Shown here: positions 29,081-37,683 of the stretch, in pieces
Layout of the letters: each line of letters begins with the position of its first letter
Position numbering within the stretch: the stretch's first letter is position 1
Assembly: GCF_002863225.1 (NCBI RefSeq)
Contig: NZ_PKEK01000068.1
Location: 1-38,619, forward strand
Direction: 5' to 3'
Length of the DNA stretch: 38,619 nt
DNA from: Mycobacterium sp.
GTDB taxonomy: Bacteria; Actinomycetota; Actinomycetes; Mycobacteriales; Mycobacteriaceae
Position numbers and translations under genes: made by a program
Notes under the pieces: model-generated
What the model was told of the DNA's origin: nothing
Database searches by the model: none
The model's input: only the letters and a program-made list of their open reading frames with translations

Positions 29081-32000
29081 ATGGCGGGTCAACACAACCG
29101 GAAACAGAGCCGGCGGGCGCGGCGTAGCGGGGCGGCCCGGCGCGGCACCATCGCCGGTTTTGGCGCGGGAGCGGCTTTGTTCGCTTTCGGGCTGAGCCCC
29201 GTCGCAGCGCCAGCCGCGCACGCGGATTTTGGGCTCGATGACCTGTTCGGGTTTCTGGATCCCGGGGCGTGGGTGGGCACCGCAAATCCGGACTGGCTCG
29301 ACCTCGGAAGCCTAGAAGCGCTGCTCGGCAACGTCGGCGGTCTTGGCGCTCCGGATGCGCTATTTGACCCCGGCCACGTTGCCGACGCGGCGGCGACCTC
29401 CGTGGCAACAGACCCGTTTCAGGCGTTCGGCCAAGAACTCAACACGTGGCTTGAATCCAATTGGATCAACACACCGTTGGGTGAGCAAATCGACAACCAG
29501 CTCAATGTCTGGGCCGAGCATGCCTTGCCCGCCGCAGACCCAACGGCCGGTGCCTGCGGCCTGATCTGCAATGGCGCCGACGGCACAGCGCTGGACCCCG
29601 ACGGCCAAGGCGGCGGGCTGTGGTTCGGCAACGGCGGGGACGGTTACAGCTTCACCGACGGTGACGGTTTCCATGTCGGCGGCGACGGTGGTGACGCCTT
29701 CCTGTTCGGCGACGGCGGCGCCGGGGGCGACGGGGCGGACGGGGCCGCGGGTGGTGACGGCGGCATCGGTGGCTTCTTGTACGGCAACGGCGGGGACGGC
29801 GGCGATGGCGGCACCGGCATCGCCGGTCTGGGTAACAGCAGCCTCGACGGGGGCGCTGGCGGGGACGGCGGCGCGGCCGGGCTGTACGCGTTGTTCGGAC
29901 ATGGAGGGGCCGGCGGTGACGGCGGCACTGGGGGTACCGGTACGGCGGGCAGCACCGGGACCTCCGCGACCGTGCTAGGGATTGGCGGCGACGGCGGTTC
30001 GGGCACCAATGGCGGTGACGCCGGCAGCGGCGGCGCCGGCGGTTTGTTCGGCGTCGGCGGCCACGGCGGCACGGGTGGAATCGGCGGCAACGGTGGGGCG
30101 GGCGGTGCCGGCTTCAACGGCGCAACCGGGACCTTCCCCTCCAGCGGCAGCAACGGCGTCCTTCCCGGCAGCGGCGGCGGTTCAGGCGCCACTAACTTAG
30201 GCGCCGGCGCTAGCGGCGGTGCGGCCGGTGACGGCGGCGACGCGGGTGACGGCGGCCAGGGCGGCGCCGGCGGGGCGGCGGGCGCGGGTGGTGTGGCCGG
30301 CACCGACGGCAATGGCGGGGCCGGCGGCGTGGGCGGAGCGGGCGGCCACGGCGGTGACGGTGGCGCCGGCGCTGCGGGCAGCAGCGCACACCCCGATGGC
30401 GGCACCGGTGGAACCGCGGGACATGCCGGTGACGGCGGCCACGGCGGTGACGGCGGCGTCAGCGGCGGGGCGACCGGTCACGCCGGTAACGGAGGCGACG
30501 GGGGCGACGCCGGGGACCCGGGCATCTACGGTCGCGGTGGTGACGGCGCTGTGGCCGCCGACGGCCACGGCGGAAACGGCGGCAACGGCGGCAGTGACAT
30601 CGCCTTCACGCCGGGCACACCGGGCACCGGCGGGGCGGCCGGCGGCAGCGACGCCATCGCCGGTCACGACGGCGGTATCGGCGCGTCGGTGCACGGCGGC
30701 GACGGCGGCGACGGCGCCGATGCCACCGGGCTCGGCGTCCGCGGAGGCTACGGAAACGGCGGTGAGGGCGGCGCGGGTGGCTCGATCTTCAACGGATCCG
30801 TCGTCACCGACCCGAACGCTCCTTTCCCCGTCCCGCAATTCGACCCCAACACCGCCGGTAACGCCGTGGACGTCTACGGCGGCAACGGCGGCGCCGGCGG
30901 CGACGCCGGCCTCGACGGAGAAGGAGGGACCGGTGGCGCCGGCGGCGCTGGCGGCATCATCAGCTACACCTCGACCGGCACCGCGCATGGCGGCGACGGC
31001 GGGGCCGGCGGTGTCGGAGGCACCAGCATGAACCCGCTGCAGACTTCGCCCGATCACGGCGGCGACGGCGGCGCGGGAGGTGCCGCACTGAACTTCGGGA
31101 CCGGTCAGGTCGACCCCGGCCACGGCGGGGCGGGCGGCGAAGACGCCCACGGAGTCGGCGGGGACGGCGGCGCCGGCGGCAGCGGTTCCATCCTGAACCC
31201 CCACTCCGATGTCACCGCAGTCGGCGGCGCTGGCGGCGTCGGCGGTAACGCCTACCAGGCCGGAGACGGCGGGGCGGGCGGCTCGGCGCAAACCGTCGGA
31301 ACCGGCCTGGTCACACCGGCCAACGGGGCCGCAGGCGGTGACGGCGTCTATTCGGGCGGACAGGGCGGCGCGGGCGGTGACGCGATCATCGGCGCACCCA
31401 ACCCGTTCGTCTCCGGGGGAGATCCGCCGGCAAACTCCGCGGTCAACGCCGTAGGCGGTGCGGGCGGCCCCGGCGGTGATGCGACCACCGTCGGCGGCGG
31501 AGCCGGCGGCGACGGCGGCAATGCCCAGACTTTCGGATCCGGGGACGCCATCGGCGGCCAGCCCGGCACGCCAGGGACCGGGCCGCTCTTCGGTGGCTCC
31601 GGCGGCGACGGCGGCTCGGCCACCAACAACGGCACCGGCAACGCGATCGCCGCCAACGGAGGCGACGGCGGCGACGGCATCCGCGGCGGCGGCAACGGCG
31701 GCGTCGGCGGGTCCGCGGCGATCGGTTCTCTCACCGACAATCCCGGCTTCCATTCGACCGGAACCGCGACCGCCGGCGACGGGGGTGCCGGAGGCACCGG
31801 CGGCGAGAACGGTGGCAACGGAGGCAATGGCGGTCAGGTGCTGAGCGCGTCCAGCGGGGCCGCCACCCCGGGGCAGGGCGGCGCCGGTGGCAACGCCACC
31901 AACACTGGCAACAGTGTTGGTGTTGGTGGGCACGGCGGCAGTGGCGGCGACATCTCCACCGGCCCGGCCTCGACACAGGACGCGGTCGGCGGTGCCGGCG

Positions 32001-32413
32001 GCAATGGTGGCACCGGGTCCGTCGGTGCCTCCGGCGGCAACGGCGGGTCGGCCGAAACCCTCGGGTCGGGCGGTGCGCTCGGCGGACACGCCGGCGACGG
32101 CGGTGCCGGCACCGTGGTCGGTGGAGCCGGTGGCACCGGTGGCGACGCGCTCAACGAAAACACCGGTCTTGCTGCCGGAGGCTCCGGTGGCCACGGCGCC
32201 GACGGTGGCGTGTACGGAGGAAACGGTGGTGACGGCGGCGGCGCGGTGTCCGGCGGCTACGCCTCGGGCGGTGCTGGAGGCGACGGCGGCAGCGGCAGCA
32301 CCACTGGTGGAAACGGTGGTAACGGCGGGTTCGCGAACGGCGTCGCCGGGAGCCAAGGCGGTCTCGGCGGTTCCGGCGGGTCGCCCAACGGGCTCGACGG
32401 CATCAGCCGTTAG
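29081..32413 (+). CDS. Secreted PGRS-type glycine-rich protein with a signal peptide instead of a PE domain
   Basis: 1110 residues from ATG 29081, with GAGGGG eight bases upstream. An Arg-rich start (KQSRRARRSGAARR), a hydrophobic core (GFGAGAALFAFGLSPVAAP) and AHA before DFG form a signal peptide, cleaved near residue 49. A ~130-residue non-repetitive domain follows. A PE_PGRS-like junction (CGLICNGADGT, GGLWFGNGGDGYS) then leads into ~900 residues of GGDGGxGG and GGAGG repeats. PE_PGRS proteins normally carry a ~100-residue PE domain for ESX-5 export; here it is replaced by a Sec- or Tat-type signal, so export route and anchoring should differ. It is flanked by a terminator and stands alone. 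The repeats may bind Ca or form a PGII sandwich. Confidence 0.85.
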   Translation: MAGQHNRKQSRRARRSGAARRGTIAGFGAGAALFAFGLSPVAAPAAHADFGLDDLFGFLDPGAWVGTANPDWLDLGSLEALLGNVGGLGAPDALFDPGHVADAAATSVATDPFQAFGQELNTWLESNWINTPLGEQIDNQLNVWAEHALPAADPTAGACGLICNGADGTALDPDGQGGGLWFGNGGDGYSFTDGDGFHVGGDGGDAFLFGDGGAGGDGADGAAGGDGGIGGFLYGNGGDGGDGGTGIAGLGNSSLDGGAGGDGGAAGLYALFGHGGAGGDGGTGGTGTAGSTGTSATVLGIGGDGGSGTNGGDAGSGGAGGLFGVGGHGGTGGIGGNGGAGGAGFNGATGTFPSSGSNGVLPGSGGGSGATNLGAGASGGAAGDGGDAGDGGQGGAGGAAGAGGVAGTDGNGGAGGVGGAGGHGGDGGAGAAGSSAHPDGGTGGTAGHAGDGGHGGDGGVSGGATGHAGNGGDGGDAGDPGIYGRGGDGAVAADGHGGNGGNGGSDIAFTPGTPGTGGAAGGSDAIAGHDGGIGASVHGGDGGDGADATGLGVRGGYGNGGEGGAGGSIFNGSVVTDPNAPFPVPQFDPNTAGNAVDVYGGNGGAGGDAGLDGEGGTGGAGGAGGIISYTSTGTAHGGDGGAGGVGGTSMNPLQTSPDHGGDGGAGGAALNFGTGQVDPGHGGAGGEDAHGVGGDGGAGGSGSILNPHSDVTAVGGAGGVGGNAYQAGDGGAGGSAQTVGTGLVTPANGAAGGDGVYSGGQGGAGGDAIIGAPNPFVSGGDPPANSAVNAVGGAGGPGGDATTVGGGAGGDGGNAQTFGSGDAIGGQPGTPGTGPLFGGSGGDGGSATNNGTGNAIAANGGDGGDGIRGGGNGGVGGSAAIGSLTDNPGFHSTGTATAGDGGAGGTGGENGGNGGNGGQVLSASSGAATPGQGGAGGNATNTGNSVGVGGHGGSGGDISTGPASTQDAVGGAGGNGGTGSVGASGGNGGSAETLGSGGALGGHAGDGGAGTVVGGAGGTGGDALNENTGLAAGGSGGHGADGGVYGGNGGDGGGAVSGGYASGGAGGDGGSGSTTGGNGGNGGFANGVAGSQGGLGGSGGSPNGLDGISR

Positions 32414-32434
32414 CCCCTACCTGGCATGACCCCG

Positions 32435-32473
32435 AGCGCCGGCACCCCAGAACATCCAGGTGCCGGCGCTTTC
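32435..32473 (+). terminator. Strong intrinsic terminator after the PGRS gene
   Basis: AGCGCCGGCACC (32435-32446) and GGTGCCGGCGCT (32459-32470) make a perfect 12-bp stem with a 12-base loop, followed by TTTC. It lies 22 bases after the PGRS stop at 32413. The T-run is short, as is usual for mycobacterial hairpin terminators. Confidence 0.8.
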
Positions 32474-32653
32474 GGGCGGCCCTGTGACCAGCCCACTCAC
32501 CTGAGCCAAAGAAACGACGCTCAACGACCACTCCCACGACTCTCGAAGGCGCTCGCACGGTGAGGTCGGGCAAAACGGTCATTTTTTTGCGAACGCAGGG
32601 TGGGGCGTCGACTGAGCTCACGCAGCACTAATCGCGCGCATTCTCGGCAGAGC

Positions 32654-32998
32654 ATGTCAGCTTATCCTGACGAGCTATACCATGTCGTGGTTACCTTGCG
32701 CGACGATGTGCTTTACATCGGCGGCGAATACAACCGCTTCGATGGTGTCCAGGCCACGATCAATGCACGGGAACTCACACGAGCCAACGGTATTGGAGCC
32801 GCCCTCAGCAGCATCTCGGCGGCGCGGCACTCGCCTAAGCCCCGCAGGGCATCTTCGAAGGCCAAACTTCAGCGGGCGCCGCGGCCAGCTCTCGCGGTCG
32901 GGCAGCGATCACGCTGCCTCTGCCGCGCAGGCCAGCCAGCAAACAGCGCTCGGAGGCCAACGCCACGAACACTCCGTCACCGCCTCGCGCAGCGATAA
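32654..32998 (+). CDS. Possible small protein
   Basis: 114 residues from ATG 32654 (MSAYPDELYHVVVTLRDD...). The first ~60 residues alternate strand and turn plausibly (VLYIGGEYNRFDGVQATINA) and look coding. The last ~50 are Arg/Pro/Ser-rich and may be out of frame or non-coding. No ribosome site is convincing. Between 32474 and 32653 and between 32999 and 33168 I see no gene. Confidence 0.3.
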   Translation: MSAYPDELYHVVVTLRDDVLYIGGEYNRFDGVQATINARELTRANGIGAALSSISAARHSPKPRRASSKAKLQRAPRPALAVGQRSRCLCRAGQPANSARRPTPRTLRHRLAQR

Positions 32999-33168
32999 CC
33001 CCACCCGTGGTTGATATTGCTATCGACGTGGCGGTAACGGTTCCTCCAAGGGAGCGATGCTCTTGGCTGACGTAATAAACAGTTATCGGCGATGACGGGA
33101 TCGCCGAACGGTCGGCGAGGTGCCGGCGCGTCCCAGGACAGAGGCGACTCCGCCTATCGGAATCGCTA

Positions 33169-33756
33169 TCAGCTTGCCCAGCAGTTCATCTCGATTAGTT
33201 GCAGCACTGACTCGACCGCGCCGCCGCCGGTCAACCACTCCCGTACCGTGCACGTTCGCCGGTAAAGAATCAGGTCGTGTTGCGGGCTCGACAGGAATCC
33301 AGCGATCGCCGCCGGATGCAGGTCCTCAGGCAACGCGGGCAGCACTCGGTCGAGGTTGCGGACCAACTCCAACGCGGGGCGCCCCCCGCTGCTCGCGCGG
33401 GTGAACTGTGCCGCGGGATAGACGCACGAACCATCGACGTCGACAGCCCACAGGGTCCGCGCCCGGCGGCGCTGTTCAACGGCTGAATTGCTGACGCCTA
33501 GTCCTGCCGCCACGTCGGCAGCCGAGTACGCGGATTTGATCAGCTGAGCGATGAGGACAACGACATCGAGCGCGCCCTCGGCGACCCTCTCGGGAACTGC
33601 CGGAAAGTCTGCGTGGTCGAGTAATTGAGCCTCGCCGGGGGAGAGGGAACCCGACGAGTAGTCGCGGGCGGGCAGCGTCTTCAACGCGGGGACAAGGTCC
33701 GCCAGACTGAGGTCGAAGCGGTCTCGCAGAAGTGCATCCAGTTCATCAGCAGTCAT
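33169..33756 (-). CDS. HTH protein, possibly of the Xre/ParS antitoxin type
   Basis: 195 residues from ATG 33756. A helical N-terminus (MTADELDALLRDRFDLSLAD) is followed by an HTH at about 80-100 (SAADVAAGLGVSNSAVEQRR) and then a segment with VYPAAQF. The C-terminal region (HPAAIAGFLSSPQHDL, TVREWLTGGGAVESVLQLIE) has the W-L-xx-G ending typical of DUF2384/Xre-ParS antitoxins. The usual RES-domain toxin partner is not visible next to it; the neighbour at 33841 is of another kind. Assignment tentative. Confidence 0.55.
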   Translation of the reverse strand: MTADELDALLRDRFDLSLADLVPALKTLPARDYSSGSLSPGEAQLLDHADFPAVPERVAEGALDVVVLIAQLIKSAYSAADVAAGLGVSNSAVEQRRRARTLWAVDVDGSCVYPAAQFTRASSGGRPALELVRNLDRVLPALPEDLHPAAIAGFLSSPQHDLILYRRTCTVREWLTGGGAVESVLQLIEMNCWAS

Positions 33757-33840
33757 CAGCCGTCCATGTCTGCCGTCGATCGGGGAATGCTACGGCTTTG
33801 CCACGGGCGATGTAGCTGGAGAAGGATTGCCGCGCTCGAA

Positions 33841-34293
33841 CTAATCGGGTTGGACCCAGACTGTGAAAACCTCGCCGTCAACCCGCTTGAGCTTAATCGG
33901 CACCTTGATCGGCCGCCTGGTACGCCCGGGGTGGGGTTCCGGCGGGCGGCGCGCCAAGGAGGCCACTTTCGCCTTGGCGTTACTCACCAGGTACGTGGGA
34001 CGAGCACCGTGAATAGTGCTGCGCAACTTGCCCCAAGGATCGATCGCGACCCAGAACGCCGCCTGTTCATCTGAGCGCTGCACCCATTGACTGCCGGGGT
34101 CGCCGTCGAGATAGAACGCAGGCGGGCCCTGAACGGACCGGCGCCCGACAGTGACCGCCTGGAGATAGGTGAAGAAGTCGCTCTCCTGCATGGTGTCGAT
34201 TTCGCCGACAAGCTCCCAGTGGCTACCCGGCGTGTGGCCGTCATAGTCGATGTCTCGTGATGTTGCAGATACCCATACCTGAGGTGTGGTCAT
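33841..34293 (-). CDS. Hypothetical protein
   Basis: 150 residues from ATG 34293. The body is beta-rich with aromatic residues (MTTPQVWVSATSRDIDYDGH, SHWELVGEIDTM, AAFWVAIDPWGKL). A basic Pro-rich stretch (RRPPEPHPGRTRRP) precedes a final strand pair, KVPIKLKRVDGEVFTVWVQP. I do not recognise the family. It lies 84 bases upstream of the HTH gene on the same strand and could share its transcript. No membrane segment or signal peptide. Confidence 0.5.
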   Translation of the reverse strand: MTTPQVWVSATSRDIDYDGHTPGSHWELVGEIDTMQESDFFTYLQAVTVGRRSVQGPPAFYLDGDPGSQWVQRSDEQAAFWVAIDPWGKLRSTIHGARPTYLVSNAKAKVASLARRPPEPHPGRTRRPIKVPIKLKRVDGEVFTVWVQPD

Positions 34294-34400
34294 GAAGACA
34301 ATCCTGCCCGTTGGCGACCGTTGCCGGAACCGAGAAATAGACGCGCTCAGACGTGACGTCGAACCAATGTTTTGTCAGACCGTGGCTTTAACGTGGTGCT

Positions 34401-34622
34401 ATGGCGACGGCATGTGCAGTGCAGCGGTGTACACGCGAGGGAATTTGGCCGGTAAGGCTCAAGGAAGCCGGCGAGGAGACTTCCGCCGGCCGCCGGTCGG
34501 GCACTTTCATCGCTGTCCCAGCGTGCGCGGAGCACCGAGAACTGTTGATGGGCAAGTCTGCTGAGTGGATTCTGGAGGTCGGCAAGGACCGCTACATCCG
34601 AAGTGGCATCAGCAAACGCTGA
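34401..34622 (+). CDS. Small protein with two Cys pairs
   Basis: 73 residues from ATG 34401: a C-x4-C at the start (CAVQRC), an Arg/Glu-rich middle (LKEAGEETSAGRRSGTF), then VPACAEHRELLMG and AEWILEVGKDRY. The Cys and His positions suggest a zinc site. Codon pattern supports a gene. It precedes the ApeA-like gene on the same strand. Function unknown. Confidence 0.45.
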   Translation: MATACAVQRCTREGIWPVRLKEAGEETSAGRRSGTFIAVPACAEHRELLMGKSAEWILEVGKDRYIRSGISKR

Positions 34623-34707
34623 TGCTTGAGGAGGATCTAGGCCCGCTGGACGAGTTCATTGTGACCAGGGAGCCGACGGTCAAGGAGCGACCGACCTTTA
34701 CTCCAGG

Positions 34708-34854
34708 GTGTTCAGCGACGTGGCGGACGATGGCCTCCACGTCAGACTCGACCTGCGGCGGCGTGGTAGCAAGGAGGCCGACGCGATGACCATCGTCATT
34801 CCGCCGTCAATGATCGATGGGTTCCTTGAGCTGCTCCGCGGTTCGCAGTCGTGA
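34708..34854 (+). CDS. Possible small protein upstream of the ApeA-like gene
   Basis: 48 residues from GTG 34708: VFSDVADDGLHVRLDLRRRG, then AMTIVIPPSMIDGFLELLRG. A strand-turn-helix order and coding-like codon usage support it. It ends 30 bases before the ApeA-like start. It could be the surviving end of a longer gene, since the frame is open back to 34630 without a good start. Confidence 0.35.
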   Translation: MFSDVADDGLHVRLDLRRRGSKEADAMTIVIPPSMIDGFLELLRGSQS

Positions 34855-34884
34855 CAGAAAGGCCACTACATCTGAAAGGGGGAG

Positions 34885-36567
34885 ATGTTTGTCTGGCACG
34901 GCACTGAAGCCAATCATCGAGCCTGGAACTATCGAACCACGTGGACACTTTCGAAGCCCCCCGACTCGCAAACATGGGACGTCTCCGGGGAGGTGAATCT
35001 GCGAAAACTGCGGCAACCAAGCGGATCAGTCTTCGGAACCGCGCCCGTCAATTGGACGGTCGACGCTGCCGGTGGCCGTAGTGCGGGCTTCGATCAGCAC
35101 TTCGACTATCCCCATGTGTATGGCGAGATGAACGGCGGCCTCGACGTCGTCCTTGTCGATGCACATTTGACCGTCCATGGCGAGAGACCGCGGCAGGGGT
35201 TCATGAATTTTGCGGACGCGAACGCCCATCTCGACTCCTGGGCAGCGCTTGTCGGTCACGGAGCGCCCCGGAGCGGCCCCGTTCTGGTCGATTCAGGATT
35301 CATTCAGGTGCCCCATCTGGAAGCGCTATCAGGCATCAGCCCCATCGTGTCGAACCACTACCCTGTCGACGACATTTACGAACACAAGGATCCGCTTTTC
35401 GGGGCCACCTTCAATGGAGCAAGTCGCCTGAAGTGGCAAGACGATGAGGCGGAAGTCACTCTCTTCTACCAGCTTTCGGCGAGCATGGGAGGGTGGTACG
35501 GGTTTGGCCTCGCTTTCAGCCCGCTCGTACAAGTTGAGCTGTCGCACCCAATTCCACTGTCCGAGTTCCTAACTCAATGGGCCTGGCCTCTTCGCGGCCT
35601 GATGGCGGCATCGACAGGAAGGCGAGAGGACATAAGTTATATGACCTGCTCGCCGGTGATCGAGGGCAATGCGCGAATCGCAGAAATGCGCCAGTTCCAA
35701 GTGTTCAACGCTTCGATAGCACAAGAGCCTTACACTTCGTCGAACTCGTTGCAGGGCAAGGAGATTTCAGCGATTCGCCTCAATGAGGGCGGGTTACTCC
35801 TGGGGTTGCTCAGGCGCTGGCAAAGACTGAAGGCCGCCGAGAACCCCATCCTCAACACCTATGACATCACCGCCGTCGGACCCACCCAGCATCCGCGAGC
35901 GCGCTTCCTCTTGCTGCTGCAGGCGCTCGAAGGGCTCTGCGGTTACGAGAAACGCTTCGAGGAGCGGCAGCTTCGCTTCACCTCGGCTCGGGAGTCCGCT
36001 GTTAACGAGTGCCAGGAAAAGCTCGACAACCGCTTCTTCAAGTTCATCAAGAAGAACTTCCCCAGACGACCGCCGTTAGGACTCGACACGGTGCTTCGTG
36101 AGATGCTCCAGGGGTTGCCGGTCGACCTGGAGCCTGAGTTAACCGAGAGCGCGCTCGTGAAGTCGGTCCGAGCCGAAGACGTCAAGATAACCGGGACGTT
36201 GGACGCAGTGCGGGTTGCACGAAACGACCTGTCCCACGGCAACAGGGCCTTCGGCCGTCGCGAGTTGGCGGAGGCCGCGGACATCCTGGAGAGACTGGTG
36301 CGAGGTCCTCCTCCGGCTCCTCGGAGCCACCAACGACGCTATTACTCGCGTGCTCTCGCCGGCGTTCGAATAGCCCAGCTCCACTCCGCGGATCGCGACT
36401 GTTGGGATGCCGAGAGGCCCAAGCGGCCGTCGCGGTCTCGTCGCAGCTACCACGTCCTGACACAGAAGGCATCGAGCCCGATCCCTAAAGAGGCATCCAT
36501 CAGACACCGCCCCCGCAAGCGATTACGGGCGGGATTCCGAACTGCTATCGAAGATGGGCTGACGTAA
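34885..36567 (+). CDS. ApeA-like abortive-infection protein with C-terminal HEPN domain, 3' frameshifted
   Basis: The open frame gives 560 residues from ATG 34885; a stop at 34873 excludes earlier starts. Residues ~1-300 look like the beta-rich ApeA N-terminal domain (LTVHGERPRQGFMNFADANA). The C-terminal helices carry R446-N-D-L-S-H451, the HEPN RNase motif RNxxxH, after TGTLDAVRVA. HEPN proteins of this type cleave RNA on phage infection. After LERLVRG the frame turns Pro/Arg-rich. Skipping one base near 36301-36305 restores VLLRLLGATNDAITRVLSPAFE and a stop at 36373, the likely true end. The active site is upstream of the shift, so activity may persist. AAGGGGGAG abuts the start codon. Confidence 0.65.
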   Translation: MFVWHGTEANHRAWNYRTTWTLSKPPDSQTWDVSGEVNLRKLRQPSGSVFGTAPVNWTVDAAGGRSAGFDQHFDYPHVYGEMNGGLDVVLVDAHLTVHGERPRQGFMNFADANAHLDSWAALVGHGAPRSGPVLVDSGFIQVPHLEALSGISPIVSNHYPVDDIYEHKDPLFGATFNGASRLKWQDDEAEVTLFYQLSASMGGWYGFGLAFSPLVQVELSHPIPLSEFLTQWAWPLRGLMAASTGRREDISYMTCSPVIEGNARIAEMRQFQVFNASIAQEPYTSSNSLQGKEISAIRLNEGGLLLGLLRRWQRLKAAENPILNTYDITAVGPTQHPRARFLLLLQALEGLCGYEKRFEERQLRFTSARESAVNECQEKLDNRFFKFIKKNFPRRPPLGLDTVLREMLQGLPVDLEPELTESALVKSVRAEDVKITGTLDAVRVARNDLSHGNRAFGRRELAEAADILERLVRGPPPAPRSHQRRYYSRALAGVRIAQLHSADRDCWDAERPKRPSRSRRSYHVLTQKASSPIPKEASIRHRPRKRLRAGFRTAIEDGLT

Positions 36568-36766
36568 TCGTCGCTTATCGGCGCGCGGTGACTAGGCACC
36601 CGTGCAACCGAGACCGCAATGGTGACTCTCCGACTGCACCTGCCGTGGTTGGGCCGCAGCGAGTAATGCCGTCTGACGCAATCGCCGGGCCGGAACGGGA
36701 TGAGATGAGGCTCTGTATGGCTCCTCCGATAGGGATGCCGACGGCTGTGATCAGCGGTGTCGTCGC

Positions 36767-36967
36767 TTAACCGTCGCCGCGACGTCCGTCGATGATGTCG
36801 CCAGATTCCCGCACCTTGGACAGCACGTCTGCCGTGATCGTGTCGGCTCGCTCGTCGGTCAGGCGCTTACCGTCGACCATGACCACTTCCTCGGCCAGGT
36901 CGACGTCCTCGACGATCGTGTTGTCGCCGAACGTGATCGACGCCGGGCCGATTTCACGCTTGCTCAT
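36767..36967 (-). CDS. Small antitoxin-like protein
   Basis: 66 residues from ATG 36967: KREIGPASITFGDNTIVEDV, DLAEEVVMVDGKRLTDERAD, then a helix, TADVLSKVRES. The pattern resembles the N-terminal part of mycobacterial RHH antitoxins that continue into a DNA-binding helix; here the protein stops early, so it may be truncated. No toxin gene is visible beside it. 36574-36766 holds nothing I can support. Confidence 0.4.
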   Translation of the reverse strand: MSKREIGPASITFGDNTIVEDVDLAEEVVMVDGKRLTDERADTITADVLSKVRESGDIIDGRRGDG

Positions 36968-37343
36968 TGGGTCAACAGTCTACGAATGACGGCGAGCGGT
37001 GCCACCGTCTTCTCTTCGCTCTCGGAGCGAAGTCCCGAGTAGAGCTACATCGTGGTCACCATCAGACGCTGGCTGTCCCGCAAGCTGTATCTCTGGCGCG
37101 CCGGATGGGCGACGAGTGGCACGACTTCGAGCTCACCGGCCCAGGTGGGAGCCGAGTCACCTTCTCCTGCTACGGCGACTTCACGGGGTCGTGGTGCGGC
37201 GACAGGGCTTTCCGGTGCCCGTGCGAGTCGAGCGAGGCGCTGGCGCCACGTCATCGCCGCCACTGATGTCGCGGTGGTAGTGACTTGCGCTCGACGCCGA
37301 GGCTGTTATCCCATAGTCAGAAGTCTCTGCGAGGCGGTGAGCT
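36968..37343. other. Stretch with no supported gene; possible gene fragment
   Basis: A plus-strand frame (37100-37260) reads WHDFELTGPGGSRVTF and SCYGDFTGSWCGDRAF, which looks coding, but it lacks a credible start and ends in basic low-complexity sequence. It may be a fragment of a lost gene. A promoter for the WXG100 gene presumably lies within this stretch. Confidence 0.3.
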
Positions 37344-37679
37344 ATGGCGGCCAGCGAACAGTTCCGTGTCAACCCCGAGGCTCCGGCGTCGTCAGCGGCG
37401 CACGCGATTGGTCAGGGCGAAGATCTGGGTAACACCCAGCTGTCTTCCGACACTCAGATGGTTGCTGCGCAGTCCGGGTGGGTCGGCGCCTCGGCGCTGG
37501 CGATAAACGCGAAGACAGCGACGTGGCTGAAAGATTCGCACAGGCTGGTGGCCAGAGTCGGTGACCACGCCTCAGACCTCGGCAGTGATGGCCGCAGCTT
37601 CGCCGAAATGGAACGCGACCACGTCAAAAAATTGCAGACGCTCCATCCAGGACCACAAGGCCCCGCAGGCTCGGTGTGA
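37344..37679 (+). CDS. WXG100-like ESX (type VII) secretion protein
   Basis: 111 residues from ATG 37344 with a GAGGCGGTGAG stretch upstream. It is predicted helix-turn-helix, with W46-V-G48 at the turn, two amphipathic helices and a C-terminal FAEMERDH resembling the YxxxD/E secretion signal. It is Ala/Ser-rich like other EsxA/CFP-10-type partners. It ends five bases before the large effector-like gene, so the two are almost certainly co-translated and secreted as a complex. Confidence 0.8.
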   Translation: MAASEQFRVNPEAPASSAAHAIGQGEDLGNTQLSSDTQMVAAQSGWVGASALAINAKTATWLKDSHRLVARVGDHASDLGSDGRSFAEMERDHVKKLQTLHPGPQGPAGSV

Positions 37680-37683
37680 CCCG

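Noticed and set aside
29644..30405. A Pro/Ala-rich minus-strand frame in the PGRS region.
   Set aside because: Poly-Pro/Ala composition is what antisense of Gly-rich repeats gives.
30197..32356. A 719-codon minus-strand open frame opposite the PGRS repeats.
   Set aside because: It is an Ala/Val/Gly/Asp low-complexity mirror of the GGxGG repeat and has no independent support.
29600..32400. CRISPR-like short repeats in the Gly-rich region.
   Set aside because: The repetition is irregular codon repetition (GGCGGC), with no fixed repeat-spacer length.
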